Below, piece by piece: positions 1 to 13,500 of a DNA stretch of 64,000 nt. Under the pieces are notes generated by a model. It did no database searches, was not told where the DNA came from, and saw nothing but the letters and a program-made list of their open reading frames with translations. The translations under genes and the position numbers were made by a program. The stretch is from the NCBI GenBank assembly GCA_014773175.1, contig VXCM01000066.1:54348-118347 (forward strand), read 5' to 3'. Each line of letters begins with the position of its first letter. The first letter of the stretch is position 1. The DNA comes from Lucifuga dentata (lineage: Eukaryota > Chordata > Actinopteri > Ophidiiformes > Bythitidae).

Positions 1-64
<64 letters not shown>

Positions 65-672
65 ATGTTGGGAAAGCAGTTTGAAGCAAGTTTCTGCCAC
101 AAAAAGCTGATGCTACTTGTAATTTGGAAACTACAGTAGCCAGCATTACAATCGTCATGATATATTTTTTTTATATGGATAAACAAACTGAAACCCCATT
201 CTGGATCAGACCCCAAAAATAAGGAGTAGTCTTGCCTTTTCTAAGACTTCTATCCCTCCTGCATCAAGACAGTCAGGGAATATCATTAGCCGTAACTTTA
301 TCTCCACTGGTTGTTGTTTCTTAATTCAAACAATGTGCTGTGGAATTTTATAACAAGCCCAGTCAGATGGAATATGGCTCAAGAAGCCACTTAGCCGCTT
401 AGTAACAAGATAGCATAATGGCATAATGGCAGGTCTCCTTCTAGCATACAAAAAGCGGCAGAAATGTTTAAAAAAAAAAAAAATACTAATTTGACAAACG
501 TTCCACGTATCTGAAATTTCTGCTGTGTACGTGTTTTGTGTTCCACTTATGGTTTGGATTAAATCTAGTTTATTCTTCAAGTGTTTTGCAAGAGGGGCTC
601 ATCCTGTAGTGTCAGGTTAAGCGATGAATCATTTTGTTTTAAAGGAATATTTGTTGTAAAACAGATGAGACG

Positions 673-824
673 TTACATTATTAGCTCCCATTTGGACAAG
701 ATAACAGCTACACTGTCAAAAGGCTCCCAGTCGTTGGTTTTGCAGCGCAAGTCATCATTTTCATCTGTGTAGGTTTTACATAAAGTATTCACTGGATATG
801 TGTAAACATATTTGACTGTCAAAG
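673..824 (-). other. unassigned exon-like segment ending in a stop
   Basis: After a textbook pyrimidine tract and acceptor (TTAATTCTCTGCAG), a frame runs for about 49 codons to TAA. It includes YTYPVNTLCKTYTDENDDLR and ends WELIM. The composition looks coding, but I do not recognise the protein and found no partner exon. It could be the terminal exon of another gene or chance. Confidence 0.25.
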
Positions 825-1109
825 TGCTGCAGAGAATTAAAACAAAAACAAGGCTTGACTTTGATATATGTAAGAGGATCTGTGCTCTAAATACTAAGCA
901 GCACATTTTACAATAAATCTAATACAAAACAAAGATAAATTTACCTTTTAATGTTGAAGCAGAGACTGATATCACAAATTTGTCTTGGTTCTTGTTTAAC
1001 ATGCTTAAATATGACAGAATTTTGTTTCTTGGGGACATAAAGAAAATACAGTTTTGTGGCAAGAAAACTAATTATGACTCATCAGAACCAAATATTAAAC
1101 CTTCTATCT

Positions 1110-1194
1110 ATAGAACCTAGTGTAATCTCCGAAGCAAACCTGGACATTGAGGAGGAGGAGATGAAGAAAGCTGTTCAGTCACATCTTCATCACG
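1110..1194 (+). other. unassigned exon-like segment
   Basis: An 85-nt stretch lies between a plausible acceptor (TCTATCTATAG) and donor (CAC|GTAAGA). It has an acidic open frame, ANLDIEEEEMKKAVQSHL. No family is recognised and no neighbouring exons were found, so it may be spurious. Confidence 0.2.
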
Positions 1195-3222
1195 TAAGAA
1201 TAATCTCCAAAATCAGATCAATCCTGTCCGTAAAGATAAAAAAAAATAAAAAACTACTGAGTTAGTTAACCTCCCTTTGGAAAATTTAATTATTTCTAAC
1301 TCTCACAGATGTAAAGAAGAATATGCATATCACCCCTGTTTTGGAATCCATATGCTTGCCAATATATTTTAGAACTGATTCCTAAAGTTTCATCAGTCGC
1401 TTAAACATGTTCTTACTATGTTTTTCTCATCTACAGTATGATTATGAGCCTGTGTGTAAATTAGAATTAGCAGGAATCACATTGGTTAGGTTTAATTCAA
1501 GGAACGTAAGGGATCAATCTTTTGTTGTTAATGCTTTGAAATCATAAAATGTGCATCAGAAAGAGACAGTATTAGCAAAATCTGTATCAAATGTTAAAAC
1601 CCATTATTTCAGGAAGGTGTTATGATGCACATACTGAAACTTGAGCAAGTTTTCAAAAGATAAAAAAAAAAAAAAATTAAACCTTCATATTGTTCTTTGC
1701 CTTAATTTGAATCTTAAACACAGTGTGATTATTGCACTTTCACCCTGCACTCACATCTCTTATGTTTTAAATATGTTTTATCTTTGCATTTTAATGTTTG
1801 CTTTATTTTTCATTTAATGTGCTTTATGTCTTATGTAAAACAATATGAAGTTCTTTGTGTATGAAATGTGCAAAGAATTAAAATTGACCAGCCTTTATAT
1901 ATTTATTTGACTTTGTTACTATGGTATTCTATTCCTGTCACTGATCTGAATGATTTATATTTTAATACTTTACTTGTTTTCTTTGTAACTTGTTTTCAAA
2001 GGTGCCATTCAAATGAGGTCATGTTGTTACGTCTTATTATAACATTAACTCATGATATATGACAGCAAGTCAGACTGATCTGTTGTAGGCTTTTTTCGTT
2101 TAAGAGGCTACACATGAATAATTAAACTGTAGATTAAAAACAAGATCTTTCCCTACTCTGAACAAGTGTTTTTTCCATTAATATAATAAATAATTAGTCA
2201 CATGGGTATATCCAGTCCATCGCTGTTTTTGATCCAGCGCGTTATGTTTCTAATGAAGCTGGTTGGAAAACACACCACAATTATCTTCCATAGACGCACA
2301 CAGGAACAGATAAGTACAACTTATAGTACAATAATAGTATGGTACCTCTTTCCTCCTGTGAACGTTAAGCTACAAAAGTGAAAACGAGGAGATGAAAGGG
2401 AACATTTCTGAACATGTTAGAGCCATCGGACCATCACATTCATCACTGGGTCACCCACCATCCATAAAGTACTTCCTCCTCTGTGTGCAGAAATTGATAA
2501 CACATTGTATGTTTGCTCAATTACTTCCTTAGATTACGTGGTTTAAAAAAAAAAAAAAAAAAAACTTTGCTTTTTACAGTATACATTAAAGCGTTCCTTC
2601 TGCTAGCATTTAAACCCACAATCTGCAGTTATTATATGTTGAGTCTGCTCTGCTTGTTCTCAGTGCTTTGATTATTCATATTAGTGATATTTTGATTCAA
2701 AGCCCACAGTATGAGGCATTTGCAACGAGTTCAACAAGTTTTTGAGAGTTTAAATGGTAAAATGTGTTAAAGATTGAAGGCAAACAGATCTGTACTTGTG
2801 TTATTCTGGGATAAACTCAGAAAACATCCCAAAATTTGCTGCCTTAAAAATACATCCATTTACATCATGGAAAGCTTAAATCAACAATATGTCATAACTG
2901 TTAATACTGACACTTTTTAGGTTTTATTACTGCACGAAAATAAGAGGCTAGATGTTTTTTATACATTCAAATTATATTATGCATGTGTTATATGTCATTT
3001 CAGAAGTACAGGAGTTTTTCAGACACAAGGACTAAACACCGAGTCTGTGAAGTTGAATAATTCTATGTTTGAGTGTAATGCTCCTTTACACGGAGCTAAA
3101 ATCTCTCAAACGTTTGTCTCCGTCTCCATCTGGTGGCCAAATGATGTCATTCGTGAACAGGGAAATTTTTCCCGTCTGTCAAATATAAGAACAAAAAAAC
3201 AGGCTTTTTTAATCCGTCTGTT

Positions 3223-4830
3223 TTTATTGTTCATAAATCAATAACATTATAAATAATGGAAATACTGCAAATTGCAGCGCAGGACATAGAAAGTAAGAAA
3301 GGAAAGTTTATACAACAAAATACACAGACAGGAATCAGCACTTGGAATTGTTCTTCATAAGGACATAAATCACAAAAGTGCTTTACGATTTCTCCCAAAT
3401 AACTACATCCTCTATTCGTATTCTTTTATTATGGTGTAGCGATATTTTACAGTGAGGCTGTTATAATTTTGACAAATAATACAATTAAATTTAGGAATGA
3501 ACCACATGAGTTTTACTCAGATGCAGAAAAACCAGACAATCTGACTGATAAATATGGCTACACTACGGAAAAGATCACCAAATTTTCCCACTCAACACAT
3601 ACTCAAACTTTCCACTCAAAGACGTACATGAAGTGAATGATAAAACTCATTCCTCTTTAAACAAAATATCATTATCCACTACAGGCTGACGTCACACCAA
3701 AGCTGAACAACAAATAACTCTGTTTACTTTCAAAGTACTTTTACAATCAGAAAACATTTTTCAGTTTCATTCCCAAAGCTAAAGCTTCTGGAAGCTCCGA
3801 TTTGTCTGTGGAGGCAATAAAAATACAAAGCAAAACCTCTGCCTGATTGTTTAACATTGAATGTTGTTAAAACACACTAATGAGGCACAAAACCAGCTGC
3901 CAAATCATGAAATGAGGAGTGGCGGCTACTGAGAGACATCATCAATGTAAAATTATGCAGTATAATAAACATATGGTTTATATTGCTGCAATGGAGTGCT
4001 GGTTTTATACTATTAAGTTTTAGATCATGAGTCATTCGTTGTATTTAAAATATAACAGACATATAGCAGCAGATGCACATAAAGTTTGAAATTGTAGGAG
4101 GTTGTAGAAATGACAATAATCAGCATTTCTGAATGTCGTAAATTATTTTTGGTTAATGAACATTTGAACAAGCAGGATTGAATGTGTTGAGGTTTACATT
4201 AACAGCCACAGCAATAGAAGCTGCAGGTAAAGGCTTTATTTATAGTAACATGGAATAACATTTAGCAGTGAATCACCTTTTACCTCTTATAGCAATGCAA
4301 CACTGTATAAAAATGCAGGGCAGCAACTGTATTTATCAATGATCAAAAATAACAAACTGTCAGCTTCACATATAAAAATTTAAACACTGAATTAATCAGA
4401 AGTGTATAAAATGACACTCGCAGCTGATTTGTTGGAAAATCTTTAAAACACAAGAAGGCAGATTGACTTGGGAATTTTTCCACAGTGGGGTGAAATGTTT
4501 CAGCCCTTCTCAGCGCAGTCAGTCACTTACACCATTTCTCCTTTCTGCTTTTATTTGACAAAACTCAATAATTTTAAGTCTTTTATGTGCTCTCTCTTTT
4601 CAAGTAATACCAAGTCCCAGTGATGTATATCAAAAGAAGGAAAAGCCTTTTTTTTTCCCTTTTTTTTTTTTTTTTTTTNTTTTTTTTTTTTTTTTTGATT
4701 GTTCCAGTGGTTCGCCGACCTCTACAGGTCATCTGTCCATCACTGAGGAGCAGTGAATAAGAAGTGCCACAAAAAAAGGTCAGAAAAGCAAAGAAATGTA
4801 CAAAACAGACACAAGTAATCGAAGTTTGGC
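3223..4830 (-). other. probable atp9b 3' UTR and candidate polyadenylation signals
   Basis: AATAAA on the minus strand (TTTATT on plus) occurs at 4550-4555, 4235-4240 and 3223-3228. Any of these could end the transcript; the sequence alone does not decide. The segment is AT-rich, with a poly-T/N join at 4650-4696, and contains no coding signal. Confidence 0.3.
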
Positions 4831-4967
4831 TCATGAGGAGAGTTTGGAGTAGCTGGGTGGTGAAAACTTCCGCTTCAGGTACTTGATGATGTAAAGAGGA
4901 AGACAGCTGACCAACGTAATGGCGGACACCTTCCACAGGAAAGGCCAAGTTGTTATGAAAGACAAAT
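4831..4967 (-). CDS. atp9b: atp9b exon 30 (membrane segment 10, stop)
   Basis: Residues 1091-1135: [20 protein letters not shown], then [16 protein letters not shown] and TGA. The ending matches the conserved SPPSY-KL tail of ATP9A/B. Confidence 0.96.
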
Positions 4968-5261
4968 CTGGGAAAAGCAATGCGTGTATGACAGCTTAGA
5001 AACATTTCTATATTTTCTGTGATTACACAGAATTATGGACATTCAATAAAGTAATGTAAGCGTTAATATTGTTTGATCATGAGGCTTTAAAGCAACATGA
5101 ACAGCTGACCACAACAGTAAAATAAGAACTGCAAGACAAAATGAATGAAATGACACAAGACAATAAAACAATAAAATATCTGTACTGTGCATAAAGTAAA
5201 CCAACCCAAATAAAACAAACACACTGATGTCAAATTAACAAGTGTGTGAAAGAGAGAGAGA

Positions 5262-5292
<31 letters not shown>

Positions 5293-8200
5293 CTGGTGGG
5301 TGACAAGTGAAGCGATGACGAGTTCACAAGCTGCACACCTACCAAGAAAAGCTCCAAAGGAGACCCTGCCTATGCCTGTCACCAACATACAGAAGCAAAA
5401 GAAATGCAGCAAAAAGAGAGTGAGTGTAGTTCAAAGCATAGGAGAGAGAGAGAGATAGAGAGAAGAAAAAGAAGAAGCAAGGAGGAAGGGACAATCAAGA
5501 AAAGCACAGAGTGCTGTGGACTGAACAAAAGCAAAACCCTCAAGTGCCAAGTAGCGTTACATCAAACTAAACACAAAGCAGGTGCAGGAAGAAAACTGTG
5601 GGCAGTTCAAGTGCTCAATCCATTCAACACTGAAACTTCCAAAAAAAAAAAAAAAATNAAAAAAAAAAAAAAAACTATTGTTATCAGTTTAGCAAACATG
5701 AAGGTAAGTAAGTCATTTTATATTTAAGTTAAATGTGCCAAAAACTAACCGAATTTGTTGACATGTATTCATGAAATCCTGAGTTAACATTTCAGAGACA
5801 CAAGGTTAAATACAAATACTCAAAACCCCCAGAAAATATGAGTACTTACCAAAGTATTCATTGAGGAAGGCAAGCGAGGCAAGGTAGCAGCCCAGGCTGA
5901 AAAACTCGGCCAGCACCATGAGCCAGTGCCAGGTACGAATCGTCAGCGCCACCATCAGCAGCTCAGTCAGGATAAGCGCCGTGAAGGAGATGGCGACAAC
6001 ATGCACGAACTCCGATTCAAACAGCACCAAACCGCCATACATGAGAATACCACCTGGTGGCGCCATCACCAAATCAGTTTAGTTTATATGATGGTGGAAA
6101 GGGTCACAAGGCAGGATTTGTTTCATTTATTTTTCAGGGTCCCAGTCAAACTGCAGCAGATGAGGCTTGAGGAAGAGACACGGTGCCACAAGAATGTGTA
6201 TGAGATCGGACTAAAATCCACCATTTAAATAATCCAATCAGCTGAGTGGGCTTATCTGTCAAATTGATTGATCAGTAACACGTGAGGCGAATCCAGTTTA
6301 AATCGTCACCCAGATTTCATACTGGGTGGTTTACCATCAGACTGAAACAGGTCTTCATTTTGGGTGACAGTGTGTTTTATGAATCACTTCCCTGACATGA
6401 AAATAAGGAAATACCACAGCAACACCTCTTTGAAGGCAAATCCTAAAAAAAACACAAAACGCTGGTAACAGGCGTTTATGAGTGAAGGGACATGTTTGAA
6501 TGACAATATTTGCCATTATCAATATGTAAAGTCTGCCGCTGTGCTTTATGAATCCTACCCACAGTCTTACTGCCTGTGGTTCATGAAAAAATCCACAGAA
6601 GCAATTTGCAAAATAAAATTTGACCCCGTCAGTTCAGTGCCAACTGACTGGGCCTTGAGTTAATGTCTGTCTGGAGATAAGGATTGATTCAATAACATTA
6701 TTTATGAGGGTAAAAGATGCACAATGTGCTCCAGTGTGTTCCACTTTGTCAAACCTCGCTGCGTGCAGACGCTCACTCATCTTTGGGCGCCTACTGTATT
6801 TTGATAGCCTTTTGCTTTGTCATAACACGACACAAATTGAGCTTAATAGCCTTTAACCGATCACATAATTGCTTTTTCATACAGTCTTCATACAGTGCAT
6901 TCCAGCGAGTTAAACTCTGTAATATATTAAACTAGACTGCTGCCTAATATTTTCCTCCGCTGTCATCCTTTCATATCGTCTCCACCTTTTTTTTTTTTTT
7001 TTTTTTNTTTTTTTTTTTTTTTTTTCCCCCACAGACCTGTATTGGCCTTTAATTAAAAACGTAGAGCTGTCAGGAAGTCATGCTCGAGCGGGAACATAGA
7101 TCTTTCTCACACGCTGCATGGCTTAGCGATTACAGAAATATCGATTTACTGGACAGACAAAAGCCTGCATGTAAAAGCGGATAACGGCTGGAAACTTAAG
7201 CTACTGAGAAACAGACTGTCTGAGAGTTTGAAGGGGCCAGCGGATCCTGGTATTATGCACAGCAGAAATGACTGAATGGTTGTTGCAGGATTCTCAACAG
7301 GTCATTTTAAATAGTAGTTGGGTCTGTTATAATTACTGGATTTTACACTTCTCACTCATTCATGGGTTAATGTTACAAATTGTGTTTTGATGACAAATCA
7401 AAATGAGTGTGTGCTGCTTACCTTGATACACACTGATCAGCACCCAAATGAGAAATGTTTTAAAAGATAACGAACGCCCCTAAAAGAGAGAAACATCCAT
7501 CCATGAATAAAACATATATTTGTATAAGATTTGCTAGAACTTGGTAGATCAGAGACTGAGAAATGCAGGGATTTGGATTGAGCATAACAGCCATTTGTAA
7601 CCATTACTTTGATGTAAAATCAAATAAATTAATGTTTTAAAAAAGGCACACCATACCTTGGTTAGGTCTTTATAAAGCTCTGGATAAAGCAGAGCCATCT
7701 CTGGTTTCACATCCTGGTCCAGAACCAAAGAGAAGACTGGAAACATGGTGTATATGGTGGCATACCTGACACAGAGAAATGAACGAAGTCACAGATGGAA
7801 AGTATCACACACACTAAATACACAGATTACTAAATCTATCTAAACATCCCTTTTGTACATTTGTGAGGCTGCCATGATATTAGCCACAGTCACTTTTAAA
7901 CATCCTTGCTATGAAAAGACTGTGATTAGCTGTACTTAAATTACATTTTACATTTGTCTGTAACGGACAGAGAAAATGACAATAATAGTTCTTTATAGTT
8001 TATCTGAAGTCAGTTATGCCATAAAAATTACATACCCAACCATGAGGAAACCCTGGTACAAGGGCACAGAGGCAAAAAAGAATATGGAGGAGAACACAGC
8101 CTGAGGGTAGAAAGAAAAAAAAATCATGTCATAAGCTCCACAAAAAACATTGTTCAGTCAATAAAAGATCCCATTTTTATTATTCTACTTCCCCCCATTT

Positions 8201-10543
8201 TTTGACACTTAACTAGTTTTAAATTGACCTTTTATTTCTTTTATTTGTTAAAAGAAGCTTTGGTGAACGTAAAAAAACAAAACAAAACAAAAAAAACTGT
8301 CAGTGGTTTAATAAATACCGTACCTGCATGGCAGAGATGATCATGCCTCTGTGCATGACAAACTGACCCAGAGCTGCAGATCGCTTGTAGCTGTTCCTGC
8401 CGTGAACCATGAGCAAGCGACCGATGTGCTTAAACTGAGTGATGGAGAAGTCTGCAGCCAGGGATGCCTGCTTCCCTTCCTGTTTGGAAAAACACACAGC
8501 AAATGTTAAAAGCAATGCTAATGCAATCATTTTAGTGTCATATCCTCTCCCAGTCTAAATTAAGTTCATACATATGTACCATAAATGTCTTCAGGGTTTA
8601 ACAGAACATATAACAATGAGGAAATTGTCACCAATTGTCACAATTGTCATTGCAAAATAGGATACTGACAAAGACTTGATATCATGAGGAAAACTCTGAA
8701 GTCATCAGTGACACGTACCTTTCCTTCAATTCCAATACCGCAGTCTGCAGCCTGGATCATACTAACATCATTTCCCCCATCACCTACAACACATAAGAAA
8801 AGACACGTTAGGCAAAAGCTATACATGGATGTAAAATGTACATCAGAGGTTATATCAGACTGTTAGTGAGCTTTGATTGCCATCTTGTGGACACATGAAG
8901 TAATATATCTCATTGCTGTGGTTTTCATATTATGTGTGTGTGTATCTGTGTGTTTAATATACATTTATTTGTAACTTGCACACACTTTTCCATATCCTGC
9001 TTCACATTCATATAGTCAGATGGGTGCTGTCACGTACAAACATAAAATCAAGTAATTCAAAAACTGTGTCTTGCTTATGGACACGTCTGTCCACTTTCTC
9101 CCTAACTGTGTATATAAAAATCTATTGGTCAAAGGTTTGTTTTACATATTGTCTGACATCCTCATACCTGGATGTCTGAGGTACCAAAATATATTGACCT
9201 GGATACACTGCATGCAAGTAGACTGTGGATGAGGCCAGTTAGTCTGCTGCCGCCCGTTGTTCACACTCACCTATGGCACATGTTCTGTTGGCTGTGTGCT
9301 GCTGAAGCAGCCGCACGATTTGGGCCTTTTGAGTCGGGGAGCAACGACAGCAAACCACTGCTGGACACTGACACACCAACTCCACAAACTCGTGCTCATA
9401 ATACCGCAAGCAGACCTGCACCACCACAGATGGGAGGAGGCAAAACAGAAGCTGTTAGACTACCTAAGTTCTGGGTGTGTTACGGGATCAAAATTAATGC
9501 AAAAAATTCTATTAAGCTGCAGAAGCCATGAAGCAAAAGTTTTATTTTTGACAGAAAAATGGTTGTTAACTTGTCAAATAATGGCTGATATGTTTTACTG
9601 ATTTATTCTCTGCTATAAATTCCCAAGGCCTTGGCTGAATTCTCAAGTATTACTCTCGGCTGTGAAGCACTTTTTATTTTCCCTTTGCCTGTTGCACATC
9701 ATCTGCTCTGCAATGTCACACAGAGCTGCACTGTGTTGTAGTACCTCTAAGGAGTCTCCAGAGATGACCAGAGCACAGTCATGTTTCCTTCTGAAGGCGT
9801 TAAGCTCCAGATGAGCCTCTCCTCTGTTTGAGACCTGCTCAAGTGCCAGACAATATAATTATCTATGACAAACATTTACGCATTTTTATACCTCCAGCAA
9901 AAGGATCATCATATTGCTTCAAAGCGTGGGACAAGAAACACAACACACAGGTCTGAAGACGTGGATGTCCTGAGTTCTTGAGACCAAATGGGAGCTTTTG
10001 GCGATACATGTGGCCGTCTCAAGCTTGTCCCCGGTCAACATCCAGATCTAAGCAAAAAACAAGATTAAATCCCTGATGATGCTACCTTAAAACACCACAG
10101 AAACAGTGTGACTTAATGGACTTAATCAGTGTTACTGCTTTATAATGAGTTCAAACAATCAGGCATTTTTCTTTGTGTCTGAGCTTATGAAAACATAATC
10201 ACTTGTCCAGGAAATTGCCCGTCAGTCTTGCTAACCTTGATGCCAGCGTTCCTGAGCAGCTCCAGTGTGGGCCTCACATCAGCCTGTAGTTGGTCTTCAA
10301 CCCCAGTCAGACACAGCAGCTCCATCTCCCGTTCTAAGCTCTCCACCACTGCTGCAACCTTCAGGGTTCGGTCATGGATACTCAGCTTTGCCTGGTTGTA
10401 GCGGTTCTACATTGAGAAGGAAGAGGAGAGACAAAATGTGGATTAAATTGTTGGATAATACCATGCCGGGCTATATGACAGTATTTTGGGTACGAATACA
10501 CAAAACAGTTATCAACTTAATGTAATACAGCCTTTAAGATATC

Positions 10544-10599
<56 letters not shown>

Positions 10600-13500
10600 T
10601 AAGCTATAGCTAACAGTTGATGTGTAGTCATACCAGAATATTATACTCTTTTCAACTATACCTCAAAGTCCTGATACTGCTCTTCAGACAGACACTTCTT
10701 GGCCACGACCAGCGTCCTCAGGCCCTCCCTGGCCATGTTGCCACACTGAAAAGAAAGAGGAAAGGGGATGAAATTAGAAGAAAGACTTCTGTGAATTTTC
10801 CATTTCAAGTTCTATTTTTCAACTTTGACTTCATTTCTTGAAGATTTTGGGCTTCAGAAGGATGTGGCATCAAATGAAATATAACAGCTCATCTATTCTA
10901 TTAGAGCAGCTGCTGTATAAGTGCAACATGTACAGTACTGTCAATAGCAGCATATTGTTAACAACACCAAAACAAATCAATAATGAATAGCACAGCCTGT
11001 GGTACAATTCAGAGGACACAATAAAACAAATGGCTGGAGGGCAGTTTATTTTTGATATGAAACACCATTGGGGTGAATCTGTCCTGTTGATTGGTTATTG
11101 ACAAGCAGAGTAACTGTAGCGCTGGCTGATCTGACAGCTGGATATTAGCGCCAGTAGGACATCATTAGCACCATTGTTGAAGAATATGACATACTGTAAT
11201 TACTTCAACTTTATCTAGGTCACTAATTAAATGAAAAGTTGCCCCCGGTGGTAAATGACTCAATAATGCCAATATAATTATGAACATATGCACACAAGAC
11301 CCTTGACCGCCAGACCGGTGTTGGTGTGGACTGCTGATCTCTTTATGGATGTCCTGATTAAGAGCAGTTATTAGACTAAAACGACTACAATGTTTTCACG
11401 ACTATGTATTATTTAAACATTTGTTATTCACTTTATGACAATTTAACATTTAGTCATTTTACTGATATTCTCATCCAGAGTGGCTTACTCTAAGTTTGAG
11501 CAAAACTGTATGACATTAAGTTGTTAGTGTCAAATAAAGTCCTTACTTCTTCTTCCAACCAATCGTTATACTGGACGATGCTCGCCATGGCAACATCAGC
11601 ACCTTTCATGTAGAAAGTGATGTCTCCTGTTGATTCCTCCTAAGTCCAGTTGCAAAACAAAAGTATCTGAGCATATGCACAAGTTCTTTGCACAATTAAT
11701 TGTACCACTGTGTAAAGAAAATCTGCAAGAGACACACTTTTAACATTTTTCACCAATCAGCATGCAACATGCTTACATCAGCAGCCAGGTCCAATGCAGT
11801 TCAACAGATATAGCAACTCTGATACCACATCAACTACAAACTATCAAGGTTTGGAACTCTGAGCTAGTTTATGTCAAAGAATTACCACACAACTACATAA
11901 AAAGAAGCATCCATCACACGATCATGTTCAACCATCACATCATGTTATCGTACACACCCTGACAATGATGCCCATCCTTTTACTCTCTGAAGTGAAGGGG
12001 AAGATCTGCAGGATGTAGAAGGACAGGATCTGACCGGAAGGAGTCTTCAGCTGCAGCGAGGTTAGGTCTCTGTTCACCAGGGTCAGGCCAACGCTCTCTG
12101 TCCACCGCACCAATGCCACCTGGGAAAAGACGTGCAGATTTGCATGAAACTATTCAATATTTTGTCTCCTATACAATGAAAATTGTGTTCCAATTTGAAT
12201 AAAACTCAGCAGGGTGTTTTGGCAATGATACACTGATTGGACTGATATAAATTAATTACATTTTTTGATGAGTTTATTCATTTCTTCAATAAAATAACAC
12301 TTTACTAGAGCATTTTGTCAAAATGTCTTATGTAGTCACGTAACATTACTGACAATCATTTCCCAAAGCATATTACTGGAACGGTGAATTAAAAAATTTT
12401 TTTCCTACCTTCCAGACCTGGTTTCAGTTCATTCTGGTACACTATTAAAATCAACTTGTTGACACGTGAAATGTTTTTGGGATAGGTAATCCATCATTGT
12501 GAACAAGACGTGTATTCAGGTCTTTTTTTTTCCTCGAAATTACATAATTTTAGCATTTAAGTGCAATAAAAAGCGCAGAGTGATCTGAAACTGCTTGCTT
12601 GTCAGTTCTTCACTCTAGCACTTGAATGCACAACCAGGAAGTATTTTCAGATCACTCCATGCTTTTTATTGCGCTTAAATGCTAAAATTATGTAATTTTG
12701 AAAACAAACCCTCAATATACGTCTTGTTCGAGATGATGGATTACCTATCCCATGAATGTTTCAAATGTCAACAAGTTGATTTTAAGAGCGTACCAGAATG
12801 AACTGAAACGAATGGCGGTCTGAAAGGTAGGAAATATTTTTTTTTAATTCACTGTTTTGCTTTGGGAAATGATTGTCAGTAACATTATATGTATGAAAAT
12901 TGAAGATATTAGGCTCAAACTTGCAAAATGGCTGATATGATCCTTTAAATAACTAAAAGAAATAAAGTGATTATTCAAGTATGTTATCTTTTCAAAGTAT
13001 ACAGATTGGTCTATAAATAAAGTTTGAACATAAATTTCAAGTTTCACATAAATTATAGTATCCTTGAAAAAGCATTATACTGGATGACTTCAAATGCTTG
13101 CATCACTTCTTCTCTTTGGACTTTAATTCTTTACTAAGCACATCTTTAATCTTTCTGGGGAAACAGTAATGTTTACTACACTAATGTCTGGAGTGCTGCT
13201 GCTTTTTATCTTTTTACTTGTCTGAAACTTGTTATACTGTTCCACTACTTCACTGTTTGTTAGTTGCTAATGATAGTTGTACTGTTTAAATAAAGACCGA
13301 AAATATAGTAATAACAAATTCAAAATAGGTCAGAATAAAAAAAAAAGAAGAAACTCTGGACTTCCCAGTTGAGGCATGTTAGACGCTTGTACAGAATGTC
13401 AGCCTCCTTAACATCCTGTTTCAAAGCCTCTCCCTCCCCAGTGGAGGTAGAAGTGCGTGGAGGTAGAACTGACTTGTTCATTGTGTCACTCACATCTGAA

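Larger units (their letters stand above)
1..3222. other. downstream flank of atp9b
   Basis: AT-rich non-coding DNA beginning with a 61-base A run. Apart from the two exon-like segments listed separately, nothing is recognised. In human the next gene beyond ATP9B is NFATC1; none of its conserved domains is visible here. Confidence 0.6.

Noticed and set aside
1..61. Poly-A run at the window start as a retroposon tail
   Set aside because: The sequence beyond the window edge is not visible, so origin cannot be judged; it may also be an assembly edge.
3047..3244. 65-codon plus-strand frame
   Set aside because: Phrases such as CATCTGGTGGCCAAATGATG resemble a common fish repeat; no coding evidence.
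4583..5005. Open frame of 140 codons on the minus strand over atp9b exon 30
   Set aside because: It reads the true exon in the wrong frame and continues through a poly-T/N join; the ATP9B frame is unambiguous.
5246..5727. Plus-strand frames rich in Arg/Glu/Lys
   Set aside because: They are produced by GA repeats and cross an N join; antisense to atp9b exon 29.
9172..9601. Plus-strand frames of 114-119 codons
   Set aside because: They are antisense to atp9b exon 22, whose protein match is nearly exact.
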